DNA of 64,000 bases, from NCBI GenBank assembly GCA_036936605.1, contig JAUPFV010000001.1:172254386-172318385 (forward strand), given 5' to 3'. How positions within the stretch are numbered: the stretch's first letter is position 1; each line of letters opens with the position of its first letter. The stretch comes from Limnanthes douglasii subsp. nivea (taxonomy: Eukaryota > Streptophyta > Magnoliopsida > Brassicales > Limnanthaceae). Shown piece by piece: positions 48,251 through 58,245 of this stretch. The notes beneath the pieces were generated by a model, which saw nothing but the letters and a program-made list of their open reading frames with translations, had not been told where the DNA came from and did no database searches. The translations under genes and the position numbers were made by a program.

Positions 48251-48589
48251 TTTGCATATTATACAAATATTATATATAAAATAAATTGACAAATTTTCAC
48301 TAGTTATCCTGATTTATTATCCAAAATTTCAACCTAACTCTCAAAAAATCAATATTAGTAATTATTATTTGGTCTAAATTATTTATAAAAATATTTTTTT
48401 ATATAAAAACGTAATATTTTTTTTATTATTAAATCTTTTAACAGTTTGTAGATTATAAACCGTAACCCGAAAAGATAAATCTCAACGTACCATTGGTTTT
48501 ATATTTTTTTAAATAAACAAAACTAAATTTATAAATGATATTTTTTGAATTGTTTTTCGCGAGTCCAATTAACATTGGTCCTACATCAA

Positions 48590-48935
48590 ACGTTTAGCAT
48601 CTAACATCTAGGTCTCGCATCTAACATGTTCATTTTACTCTGGTCTCACATCTAGCATCTAACATATTGGTCTTGAACATAACGTCTAATATATAGGCCT
48701 CACATCTAGCAGTTTTATTTTATCTTAGTCTTACATCTAACATCTAGCATCTAACATATAGGTCTCGCATCTAGCATCTAGTATCTAGGTCTTGCATCTA
48801 GTATATAGGTCTCACATCTAGCATCTAACTTCTAGATCATGCATCTAACATTTTCATTTTACCATGGTCTCGCATCTAGCATTTAGATCTCGCATCTAGA
48901 ATCTTCATTTTATCTTGCTAGATGCGAGATGCAAG
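48590..48935. repeat. CATCTAG/GTCTCGCATCTAG minisatellite, copy A
   Basis: The stretch is made almost wholly of CATCTAG, CATCTAA and GGTCTCGCATCTAG phrases with occasional TTTCATTTTACC spacers. It ends with the same phrase inverted, GCTAGATGCGAGATGCAAGAC-like at 48917-48938, so the array can fold back on its own end. Confidence 0.85.
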
Positions 48936-49774
48936 ACACATGACACACAAATTTATCTTCCTCATAAAGAAGCGCTAAAACCTACATAAAATGTAGTATC
49001 ATTTACTTTCTCCAAACAATGCCCGATCCTAAATCTATGGACATATTCTAATGCCAAATCTTCCATTTTATCCTTTCTATCATAGTTTATGGGTTTATAA
49101 TCTGATTTTATTACTCAAATCTATTATTCGAAAACTTCCAATTCGTCAAATTCACAAGAATCTGTCAAAATTTCACGTTCTTCATCGAACCAAGTTGTCT
49201 AAAAAATGTAGGATTTTAAATTTAATTTTAGTCGATCAGAGGGAGTGAGAGATGAGATAGAGAAGACAGAAAAAGAATAAGAAGAATCGCGAAAAAGAAG
49301 AAAAAAAAAGAAAGACAAATATGCATTTAATGAAAATACCTAATTTGGTAAAAGAAAAAAAATCTTATATAGCGAGTACGGGTATTTGAAGTATTTAGAA
49401 AAAATAACTAGATCATAAGTAGTAATTAATAAAATAAGTTGGATCTTATATTGTAAAAAATGATAGTTGGGATAGTAAGTAGAAAATATGTTTGCTTTCG
49501 GATAGTTATTGGTACTCAACCCAACAATTCAATTACGTTTTATTGCCCAAAAATTCTAACGTACTATCCAAAAACTCAAAATTACTAATATATACAAAAA
49601 ATATCTTATTATACAAAAACATAATACACGTATATGTTCTTTTTAAAAAAATATGTATCTTTTAAACCATAATTTGGGAAAAAATGAAAGTATCATTGGG
49701 TTTTTTTTTTAAATTTAAAAATTAGATCAACAAATGATATTTTTTTATTTTATTTCACGAGCCGAGTTAACCCT

Positions 49775-50115
49775 AGTCTTGCATCTATAATCTATATCTT
49801 ACATTTAGCATTTATGTCTCATATCTATAATTTTCATTTTACCATGTTCTCGTGTCAAGCATTTAGTATTTAGGTCTCAAAACCTAACATCTAGTATCTA
49901 AGTCTCACATCTAGAATTTTCATTTAATATAAGCTCACACCTAACATTTATGACTCGTATCCAGCATCTCATATCTAAGGCTCACATCTACCATCTAGTA
50001 TATCTGTCATACATCTAGCATCTAGCATGTAGGTTTCAGATCTAGCACCTATCATCTAGGTCTCGCATCTCCCATTTTCATTTTATCATGGTCTCGTATC
50101 TATGAAGATGGCATA
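49775..50115. repeat. CATCTAG minisatellite, copy B
   Basis: The same kinds of phrase as copy A (CATCTAG, GGTCTCACATCTAG, TTTTCATTTTACCATG) in a different arrangement, again followed by a partly inverted ATGCAAGAC phrase at about 50125. More diverged than copy A. Confidence 0.8.
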
Positions 50116-50560
50116 TGCAAGACGTGGGACACATAACATAAGAATCTTTTTTCACAAAGATGTAGTAAAACCTACATAAAATACAAAATTATTTTATTTC
50201 TCTAAATGTCCTTAGTCCTACATTTAGAAACACATTCACTTCTCATTATCCCGTTTTACCCATTCGACCACAACTTATGGGCGTGATTCCATTACTCGAA
50301 TATCCTCTTAAAAAAATCTAGTTAGTTAATTTTATAAGAATATGTCAAACTTTTATGTTCTCTATCAATTGAAGTTGTCTTAGAAAAAGATGAGATTAAT
50401 GAACATACCTAATTTGGTAAAGAGAAAGGTCTTATATAGCTAGCAAGAGTATCTAGAATGTTAGAAGAACTACAAATTAAATGATAGATATCTAATAAGT
50501 ATAAAATATGTTTGATTTTGGATAGTTATTGGCATCTAACCTAAAAAAACAACTAATTAA

Positions 50561-50899
50561 CTAAAATTTAAATATTATAATCGTTATAAAATTTTAAATA
50601 TTTTAAAAAAATTTAGAGTTAACAAATTAGTCTATTTATAATACTATTAAAATTCAGGACATAAATAATAAAATATTGTATTCATTTTTAAAATATGAAT
50701 ATACGAATTGTTTAAGTGATTTTTAATAAATTTATAATTTTATAAACTTAATTTCTTTAAAAGAAATATTTAACAAGGATATAAATTATGAAAAGAAGGA
50801 TCAGTTAGTATGATGCTATACAATGTTTAGGTAGAAATAATATGGCTAGAATATTTTAATCACTGTTACGGATTAATATTGTCGTTAAGTACAATAATT
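50561..50899. other. AT-rich spacer, nothing recognised
   Basis: No coding family, array or clear element edge was seen between the tandem unit and the Tat-4 LTR. Confidence 0.4.
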
Positions 50900-51291
50900 A
50901 ACTTTTTTTACTTTTCACTCGTCTATTACTGATGTTTCTAAAAACTTCCAAAAGGTGTTTATGTAGTACAGAAAATAAATAAACTTTTGATAGTTATTAG
51001 AAAGATGATTGAGCTGTTTGTGTATTAATAATAGAGAGAGAAATTATATAAGTAGTTGGGAGTAAATGTAGTCTTAATTATTCTAAATTCTAAAACAAAC
51101 TTTATATAAGGAATTTGGGTCCAAGTGGACTTACATGGATAATCCGAGCCATATAATCCAAGGCCATAACTGTAATTTATTACATGAAATACCCTTAATA
51201 TTATATATTTATTACATTAATACCACAACACAAATTATGGTCCAATAGCTTATCGGTCCGACTCGTGAGTCTAATAATTTGGTCCTTATTA
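50900..51291 (-). repeat. Tat-4 3' LTR (decayed)
   Basis: On the minus strand it starts TAATAAGGACC right after the polypurine tract (TGATGAGTCC in young copies). It carries TTATATAAAG as a TATA candidate (near 51110) and AAACACCTTTTG near its end, a phrase also repeated near LTR ends in Tat-1 and Tat-2. The inner end near 50900 is a guess from the usual length. Confidence 0.5.
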
Positions 51292-51304
51292 GTAGCCCCC
51301 TTAG
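51292..51304 (-). other. Tat-4 polypurine tract
   Basis: On the minus strand CTAAGGGGGCTAC abuts the LTR start; the tail GGGGGCTA is shared with Tat-2 and Tat-3. Confidence 0.6.
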
Positions 51305-51329
51305 TTTTTGTGTATATTCTCTTCAGAGT

Positions 51330-53200
51330 TTCATATTTCATGCAGACAATACCATAGACGATTGGTTGTGTCTCTCACATAAAGCTAAAGTGAAGAAAAA
51401 ATCTCGAAAAGTTGTTGGGCTTCCAAAAGAGGAATGGCCCAACTCATCGTTCAAACATTTGACTACGGAGGAAAGTTTCCATATAATAGGCATTCCATAC
51501 CAGTTGATGTCCATCCACTAAAGCTCAGCCTTCAATGCAAAAAAGCTCACCATTTTAGGACAACCTGGCTTGATGAGATACTTGCAATAGACATCGATCA
51601 CGTTTCATCGCAACGGTGTGTTTGGACAATTAAGTGAATTCTCTAGTAAAAATATCAGTAATATTTGAGAAAAAAAAAGCATTCTTCCACCCTAGATACA
51701 TCTCCAAAGGAATCGAAAATGGGAAATGTTGGAGGAAACCCAATACGGTTGCTCGATGGGGACGAGAAATATATTGATGATGAGAGGGAAACATAATTCG
51801 TAAATGAGAGAATGAGGAAGATACCAAAGGAAAAATTCAGTAAAGACAAAGGAGTAGAAGTGGAATTTCTTCCTTTGATCGCCAAAGCAGTCGCTCCCAA
51901 CTTCCAAAATATGGATAACAAATACTTGATCTCTCTTTGTGAGATTATTTATTGTTACTATCCCGAGGGTGGAGAATCTGATTTTAGGGAATGTTGAGGA
52001 ATCCCAAAAGAGGTGGAGATACGCCTTCCAAATCATGGAGAGACGACACTTGATGTTGCACAAAAAAGGTGGTTGTCTACCTGCACGTGATAAATTGGGG
52101 GCTCATGTTCCCGCTAGATCCATAAGTACTGCGGTATTTCGAGATGGTTGTCATGTCCTATAGTCAAGAAATCCCAATATACTCTGTTCATGTTAATGTC
52201 GTACATCTGGATGTTATGACTTTTCAAGATTGAAATGACAATTAAATCAAAGGATCACAAGGGAAAAGGACAAAGTAATGAGAAGACAAATACGGGCTTG
52301 GAAATTGTTTGTATCGCGGATCAAGCGATAATTCTTTTCATGTTTGAGCGTCACACTACTCAAATATCTGAGAATCATTCCTCATTTCTTTCGGAGGCAG
52401 ATGAAAGAGCGGTTGATGATCAAAGTCTAGTAAGTAGTCTGAAAGAGTTGGGTATTGAAAACTAGGGAGAAAAGTTTCTGAATCTAAAGGGTTATATTGG
52501 AACACAGTCCGTCCAACTTGAGTAAGAGGACACTCGTGCTCTTGTTTTGCTTAATTTTTTCAATCCCATTTCCAAATTGGAAAAGGAAGTAGCAAAGCAC
52601 AAAGAGATCATTGTATCTTTTTTTAGAAGAATGTGAGATTCATAAGAAAGCCACCCCTAAGAAAATGAATAATACTAACAATCTAGAAAGTTGAGTCACA
52701 CTGGCTAAAGAAGAGCTTAGGAAACAAAACTCTGATGACGAAGCCAAGATTACTAAGCTAGAGGTCTCATTGACATAACAAAATAGAAAATACGAGGTTG
52801 AGGAAAAAGAGCATAACCTCTAATAGACCTTAAGTACCACATATTAGATGAGCATAACCCAGCTAATAAGAAAGTAAGAGATAATCTAGCCGGATTCAGG
52901 AAACAAGCTACAAAGGACCAAGAGGATGAGTTTGATGCATATAGTGAAAAATGTATAAGCTTCCTAGATAAGCGGGATGCAAAGATCAAATTTGATTTGG
53001 TTATTAGTTTTTATAAGATTTTCTTGGATCTTAGTCTTGGATCTTTTATGGACTCTATACCTGAAGGAGATTCGCCTGCTGACATTTCATTCACAGATGA
53101 ACTGGAAACCAAGCTAGATACAGAGGGCGCGGATAGTGCTTCTGAGAACGTGAATGAAGACAAGGATTCCAAATGTGAAAGTTTTGAGGAATATTAGGAG
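51330..53200 (+). pseudogene. Tat-4 antisense gene
   Basis: The beginning FHADNTIDDWLCLSHKAKVKKK followed by RKVVGLP aligns with FTARTALIKGGWLNLSELEKAQRVEKEKRLAAGLP of Tat-1. GIPKEVEIRLPNHGETTLD (near 51995) and INWGLMFPLDP (near 52090) are the central domain. A lysine-rich and coiled-coil part (52235-52990) follows, and VISFYKIFLDLSLGSFMDSIPEGD with an acidic tail (52997-53197) matches the Tat-1 C-terminus. Stops and shifts occur throughout. The start lies only about 40 bases from the polypurine tract, so the promoter region present in Tat-1 has been deleted. Minus-strand frames at 51630-52063 are shadows. Confidence 0.75.
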
Positions 53201-53274
53201 ACATAAAATCTGAAGGTAGTTGGATGATATATATTTTCGTCTTTTGTAATAAAAATATTTTAAGACTTTTAAGT

Positions 53275-53289
53275 CCTTGGATGGCAGGG
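53275..53289. repeat. Inter-gene palindrome (Tat-4)
   Basis: AGTCCTTGGATGGCAGGGAC is the reverse-orientation, decayed form of CCTTGGCCATCCAAGGACT, about 80 bases after the antisense stop. Confidence 0.55.
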
Positions 53290-53416
53290 ACGTTTTCCTT
53301 TTTTTTTTTTACATTATACCAATATAAAAATTTATTATTTTCCAAGAACTTTATCGGACTCTTCTTAGTTGAGGGTGATCAATTCCTAACCGGTGACTGA
53401 AACCCTCTTTAAACTT

Positions 53417-53475
53417 GACCAACTAGTGTTGGAACCTTTAAATTATGACCAACTAGAGTTGGAACATTTATACTT
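53417..53475. repeat. 30/29-bp hairpin satellite, left piece
   Basis: Two units starting GACCAACTAG at 53417 and 53447, of 30 and 29 bases. Each contains CCAAC-TAGT-GTTGG or close, a five-base inverted repeat. The array resumes at 63865 beyond Tat-1. Confidence 0.9.
53471..53475. repeat. Tat-1 target-site duplication, left
   Basis: TACTT; the right copy at 63860-63864 is AACTT, one mismatch. Removing Tat-1 plus one copy restores the satellite spacing exactly. Confidence 0.75.
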
Positions 53476-53915
53476 TGATGAGTCCGAATTCAGAATACTC
53501 CCCGGAAGGGCAAATCAGTGTAATTCTCTCCGAAATCCGGACAGATCACTTCGAACCAGTATGAGCCTAAGGCTGTTCGAACTATGACAAAAGTACTAAA
53601 AAACCTAAACACTTCTTGACTAAGCTACCTGTCCTCCTGCTTAGAACTCATGGGTCTTTAAACATGACCCGGGTCCATTAAACTTGACCCGAAAGCCCAT
53701 AAGGGCCCAAATTTCATACTATAAATACCCAACCACCAGCATTAACTATGGGTAAGAAAAATTAACTGCTGCCAAGCTGCTTAATTCTCTCTCCACATTA
53801 AAAACACTTTGAAACACCTTTAAACACCCTCACACCACCGTGAAACACCCTTACACCGCCTTAAAACTCCACTTGAAATTACCAGCCTACCCTCAGGCTA
53901 CTTTTATCCTCACGA
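53476..53915 (+). repeat. Tat-1 5' LTR
   Basis: 440 bp, TGATGAGTCCGAATTC to CTCACGA (CTCACCA in the 3' copy and in both Tat-2 LTRs, so the last C is mutated here). It holds one CCGGACAG where the 3' LTR has two. It contains CTATAAATACCC at 53719-53730, the best sense TATA box. Confidence 0.95.
53719..53730 (+). promoter_or_regulatory. Sense-strand TATA box in the 5' LTR
   Basis: CTATAAATACCC is identical in the 3' LTR (63663-63674) and similar in Tat-3 (CCTATAAATACTT). The position in the middle of the LTR suits the U3/R boundary. Confidence 0.65.
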
Positions 53916-53918
53916 AAT

Positions 53919-53936
53919 TGGCGACCACAGTGGGAG
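53919..53936 (+). other. Tat-1 primer binding site
   Basis: TGGCGACCACAGTGGGAG, three bases inside the LTR. The reverse complement ends in CCA after a tRNA-like acceptor and T-arm. It fits a plant tRNA-Arg as I remember it. Confidence 0.75.
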
Positions 53937-53988
53937 GCGACGGTGCCTGAATCAAGTATTCGAAACCAAGTAAAGAAATTCTGTCCGA

Positions 53989-55572
53989 ATGAATCCGGAT
54001 AATCCAGAGCTTCCACCAGCTTTGCTCGAAGTGGTGGAAGAGAACGATGAGTATACTGTCCAAGAGCGCGACAGGTTAAAACTTGAGATAGAAGCTCTGA
54101 GGGCTGAAAAGGCCAAGATGGGCGTGAAAGAGAGATCCAAAGCATCAGCTGCTCATCACACCGATAACCCAAGAGAGCATGAGGTTTCCAAAACTCATGT
54201 GAGCACTAAGAAGACGCATGCCAGCTCTAAAAAGTCTCACCGGTCCAAGCCTGTGGAGAGTTCTGACTCGAGTTCAGAGTCTTCGGACAGCTCTTCGGAC
54301 AGTGAGGGAAATGAAAAATCTTTGTCCTCTAGCAGTGATGAGGGACGAACCAAAAAGAAACAAAAGCAAGTTAAGAAGTATTCCAGGAAAAGAGATCACC
54401 ATGGAAGAATGAAGAGGCATATTGGAAAAGGGTCATCTCACAACCGGAGGCATGTAGACCGGATACTGATGGATCCTTTTGCCTTCCATGATGAGCCAGG
54501 TATCTTTGCAACTCCTAATGAGGATACCGTGTTCAGTCGTGGAAGGAATTGGAGGCAGTCTCCACTGTCTTCTAAAATCCTGTCCGGGAACCTCCCCAAG
54601 AGGTTTGACAGCACCAAGATGGAGAAGTATGATGGTAGTACTGATCCGGACAATCATCTGGAGCAATTCAAGAACTTCATGATGAACTTTGATGATGATG
54701 ATTAACTACTCTGTAGGGCATTCTCCCAGTCTTTTACGGGGAGTGCTCTGAAATGGTACAACAGCCTGCCTCAGGGTTGTATTAAAGACTTTGATACTTT
54801 TTGGGTGGCCTTCCGAAGGCAGTTTGTGGGGAGTAAGGAGCTGAAGGGCAATGGAGATACCATAATCCATTGTGCCCAGGAACCAAATGAGTCGTTAAAA
54901 GAGTACATAAGTCGTTTCGTAAACACAAAAAATGGGTTGGCTGATTGCTTTGAACAGGTAGCAATAGCATCCCTGAGACAAGGTTTGAACCCAGGCAACC
55001 TGACCGATTCGGTGACCAGGAAGAAAGCCATGACCTGGGGAGGATTGCTAAACCAAGTTGGCAAGCAAATAAATGTTGATGAAACAAAAAAGACCAGGGT
55101 GCACAGACAGGTGAGATCCACCCCGGTGGCACCAACTCCAAATCAAAACCAGTCCGGGAATAGAGCAAGAGAAACCGGACAGGGGCATGGTAGGGGAAAA
55201 GCTCAGTCCTAGCCAGCTGCTCCTGCTCAAAGTCAACAATCCAGAAACAAAAGAGGGCCATGGGTCCAACCAGAGTGGTTCGCAGAACTTAAAGAAAGCG
55301 TGGCCACCATTTTTGATAAAACAAAAGATGAAGTACACTACCGGAGACCGGCAACCTTGCAGTCTCCCAGAGAGCATCGTAATAACTCCTTTTGCCAATA
55401 CCACAATGATATTGGCCATACCACTGATGATTGCATAGCGTTGAAACAAGAGGTACAAAATTTGATTGAAAGGGGGAAGTTGGGTGCGTACGTTAAAAGA
55501 AAAGGAGGCAACAGGCCTGACAACACCCACCGGGCTGGTCCGGTTATGCTGCCCCGGAGGAGGCTATGGTAA
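53989..55572 (+). pseudogene. Tat-1 gag
   Basis: The ATG at 53989 begins MNPDNPELPPALLEVVEENDEY, 50 bases after the primer site. A charged coiled segment, then a Ser-rich and a Lys/Arg-rich stretch occupy residues 1-150. MEKYDGSTDPDNHLEQFKNFM (near 54620) and, after a stop, AFSQSFTGSALKWYNSLPQGCIKDFDTFWVAF form the capsid core of Ty3/gypsy Gag. WVQPEWFAELKE and CQYHNDIGHTTDDCIALK hold a CxxH..DDC nucleic-acid-binding region. Stops TAA at 54703-54705 and TAG at 55210-55212 are in frame, and a one-base loss near 55540 moves the protease to another frame. Tat-2 has neither stop at these places, so they are decay. Confidence 0.9.
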
Positions 55573-56330
55573 TAGTTGAAAGGTTTGATGTGGAATCTGA
55601 ATACTTGGATCCTGATCCAACAAGAAACATAGTGGGTACTATAGAGGAGCGTTCTAGATCGGTCTCCGGGCTCATTAAATTATTCGAGTCACTGACAATT
55701 TTCGGAGGGGACACTATGACGGCTCCTACTACTTCTTCAAGAAAAAGACATGTTCATAATTTGGCCTCCCAACTAGAAGGAGGCATGACATCCTATCAAT
55801 CTCCAAACTCGTTCCCATTCATAGTCTTCGATGAGGATGATTTGAGAGATATTGCTGGCCCTCATGAGGATGATGTTGTCAAAGGAGCATCTATAGGGGG
55901 CAATGAGATAAGGCGAATCTTGGTGGATACTGGAAGCTCTGCCAATATCCTTTTTCTAAACACTTATAAGAAAATGAAAAATCCAGCTGTGATTCAAAAG
56001 TCGGACAGGTCAATCGTGGGCTTCACGGACAGCTCAGCCGATGTGATCGGGGAGTTTGAAGAAGAGGTGTTGTTGGGCAGGGGCCCTTTCAAGAAAATGG
56101 TTAGAATACTCTTCATTGTGGTGGATTGTCCCACCTGTTATAATGCTATTCTAGGGAGATCTTGGCTCTCTAGGATGCATGCAGTGGCTTCAACAGTCCA
56201 TCGGTGTCTAAAGTATGCTGTTCAGGGACAGGTTGGGGTTGTCCGGAGCAGTTAAAAGATTGCAAGAGAATGTTATGCCACTGCCTTGGCTCCACGAACG
56301 CTGGGGGCAGTCCGTATAAATGACCAATAG
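55545..56330 (+). pseudogene. Tat-1 aspartic protease
   Basis: The frame from 55566 starts MVIVERFDVESEYLDPDPTRN. RRILVDTGSSANILFLNTYKKM has the DTG active site at 55926-55934, and ILFIVVDCPTCYNAILGRSWLSRMHA is the ILGR block. A TAA at 56253-56255 replaces a CAA still present in Tat-2, hence decay. The domain then runs on to the shared TAG at 56328-56330. The protease would mature the polyprotein inside the particle. Confidence 0.92.
56328..56330 (+). other. In-frame UAG between protease and RT, shared with Tat-2
   Basis: TAG CAG TTT follows IND-Q. Tat-2 has TAG CAG TTT at the homologous codon (7953). Downstream, CTGGGG at 56347 can pair with CCCCAG at 56372, giving a six-base stem. The 3' arm is identical in Tat-2. 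It could be a readthrough site or a true end of Gag-Pro. Confidence 0.7.
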
Positions 56331-57880
56331 CAGTTTGAGGGCCTTTCTGGGGGTGAGAGTGAAATTGATGACCCCAGAGAGACCCCTGGAGTGTTGATTC
56401 CAATTGAGGAGGTTGAAACACACTCCTTGGAAGAAGGAAAAAGCGTCAAGATAGGGTCCAAAATGCCACCAATGCTGAAAGAAGGAATGTTAAAATTTTT
56501 GAAAGACCATCAGCATGTTTTTGCTTGGTGCAACGCTGATGTTACTGGAGTTCCATCAGAGGTGATTTCCCATCACCTATTAGTCCGGAGAGATGTGGCA
56601 CCGATGGTACAAAAGAGGAGAGCTTTCTCAAAAGAAAAGGCTGATGTCATTGTACAAGAGGTTGATAGGCTCACAACGATGGGGCACATTAAAGAATCTC
56701 AATACCCCTTGTGGACTGCCAATCCTGTCTTGGTGAAAAAGAAGAATGGCAAATGGCGTATGTGCATTGACTTTACAGACCTTAATCGAGCTTGTCCAAA
56801 AGACTTGTATCCGGTCCCCCGGATAGATCAGTTAGTAGACTCTACTTCTGGGAACAAGCTACTCTCCTTCATGGATGCCTTCTCCGGGTACAATCAGATC
56901 CAAAAGATCAAGAGCATACTACGTTTGTCACTGATAGGGGTCTACATTGCTACAAGGTGATGCCCTTTGGCTTGAAAAATGCTGGGACTACTTATCAAAG
57001 GTTAGTCAACAAGGCGTTTGCTGATCAAATTGGAAGAAATATGGAGGTTTACATTGACGATATGATGGTGAAAAGCGTGGATGAGCAGTTGCACTTGTCC
57101 GACCTCCAAGAGACTTTTGCCAACCTGGCCAAAGTAAATTTAAAACTAAACCCTGAAAAGTGTGTGTTCGGAGTACGGTCCGGGAAGTTCTTAGGATATA
57201 TCATAAGTGAGCATGGAATACAGCCCGACCCGGACCAACTCAACGCTTTGTTCCAAATGGAGCCTCCTCGAAACATTAAAGAAGTACAGCGATTAACGGG
57301 GAGATTGGCTGCCTTGAACAGATTCATCTCCAAGTCTTCGGACAGATGTGCTCCATTCTTTCAAACCTTGAAGGGTGCAAAGGGGTTTGAATGGACACCA
57401 CAGTGTAATGAAGCATTTAATGAAATCAAGAAACATTTTTCCTCTCCCAAGACTTTGTTCAAACTAGTTGATGGGGAGACTCTCTTTGTTTATCTGGCTG
57501 TTTCAAGTTGTGCCATCAGTGCTGTGCTTGTGAGGGAGGTTGATGGGCATCCTCACCCAGTGTACTACATCAGCAAAAGCTTGATTGATGCTGAAAGGCG
57601 TTACTTGAAACTCGAAGAACTGGCATTGGCCTTGGTGATAGCTGCAAGAAAAATGAGGCCCTACTTCCAGGCTCATCCTATCGTTGTCCGGACATCTTTC
57701 CCTTTAAAAAATGTCCTTCAAAAAGCAGACATTTCGAGCAGAATGACAAAGTGGTCAGTAGAGTTGGAGGACTTCGACATAGACTTTGCTCCCCGAACAG
57801 CGGTACAAGCTCAAGTTGTGGCTGACTTTCTGGTTGAATTCCATTCTGATAGGGATTCCGAACAACCTGCTGATTCAAAA
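56331..57880 (+). pseudogene. Tat-1 reverse transcriptase and first RNase H
   Basis: The linker (56331-56690) leads to NPVLVKKKNGKWRMCIDFTDLNRACPKD, LLSFMDAFSGYNQIQ and, after a 10-bp loss, DQEHTTFVTDRGLHCYKVMPFGLKNAG. The catalytic YIDD is at 57050-57061. LKLNPEKCVFGVRSGKFLGYIIS, RLTGRLAALNRFIS and then VYYISKSLIDAERRYLKLEELALALVIAARKMRPYF (RNase H) follow. The deletion lies between two GATCC repeats and breaks the frame inside the palm. Apart from that, the region is open. Confidence 0.94.
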
Positions 57881-58245
57881 GACAAGAAAGTATGGATTGT
57901 CCGAACAGACGGAGGATCCAGTACCATGGGATATGGGGCAGGAATATGTCTCACTTCCCCATACGGGGACAACATGTTCCAAGCTATTTGCTTTGCTTTC
58001 AGGGCATCCAATAATGAGTCCGAATACGAAGCAGCTATAGCAGGGTTGAAATTGGCCTACATTTGTGGAGCTAAAAGGGTCAAGCTACTAAGTGATTCCC
58101 AGTTGCTAGTCCACCATGCCTTGGGCCTATCAGAAGCTAGAAAGGAACAATTGGTCAAATATTTACTCCTCCTGAAAAATGAGGCGTTGAAATTTAAAGC
58201 TGTTGTCTATGAGCACATCCCCCGGGCTAGAGAATGAGCTAGCAT
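57881..58245 (+). pseudogene. Tat-1 second (RVT_3-type) RNase H
   Basis: VRTDGGSSTMGYGAGICLTSPYG has the first Asp, SNNESEYEAAIAGLKLAYICGAK the Glu block, LLSDSQLLVHHALG the second Asp, and YEHIPRA is the last block. This extra domain between RNase H and integrase marks the Tat lineage. An inserted base near 58229 ends the frame; coding continues one frame over at NELAYSLETIAYTES. Confidence 0.9.

Larger units (their letters stand above)
48300..50560. repeat. Two tandem copies of a 1.0-1.2 kb unit
   Basis: Copy A is about 48300-49540 and copy B about 49541-50560. They match in order: an AT-rich lead ending near AAATGATATTTTTT, a CATCTAG-type array, AAACCTACATAAAAT, a TTATGGG...ATT block, TACCTAATTTGGTAAA..AAA..TCTTATATAG, and a final GGATAGTTATTGG. 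No coding family is visible. This could be a tandem duplication of a nonautonomous element or of plain intergenic DNA. Confidence 0.78.
50900..53475 (-). mobile_element. Tat-4: reversed gypsy fragment (3' LTR, antisense gene, satellite)
   Basis: Sense direction is minus. From the left it holds a degenerate 3' LTR, a polypurine tract (51292-51304), the antisense gene running on the plus strand (51330-53200), an inter-gene palindrome and a hairpin satellite. No pol is seen because Tat-1 interrupts the satellite and the window ends. It belongs to the same family as Tat-1 to Tat-3 by antisense protein blocks. Confidence 0.75.

Noticed and set aside
53911..53912. LTR end at CCTCA rather than CTCACCA
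   Set aside because: Ending at CACCA (CACGA here) gives TACTT/AACTT flanks, restores satellite phase and agrees with both Tat-2 LTRs.
54703..55212. TAA at 54703 and TAG at 55210 in Tat-1 gag as possible recoding sites
   Set aside because: They are not at a fixed pro/pol boundary, Tat-2 does not share the TAG (it has CAC), and the TAA lies inside the capsid core; simple decay is more likely.
56792..56960. Programmed frameshift in the Tat-1 RT where two frames overlap
   Set aside because: Alignment with Tat-2 shows a ten-base loss between GATCC repeats, not a slippery site.
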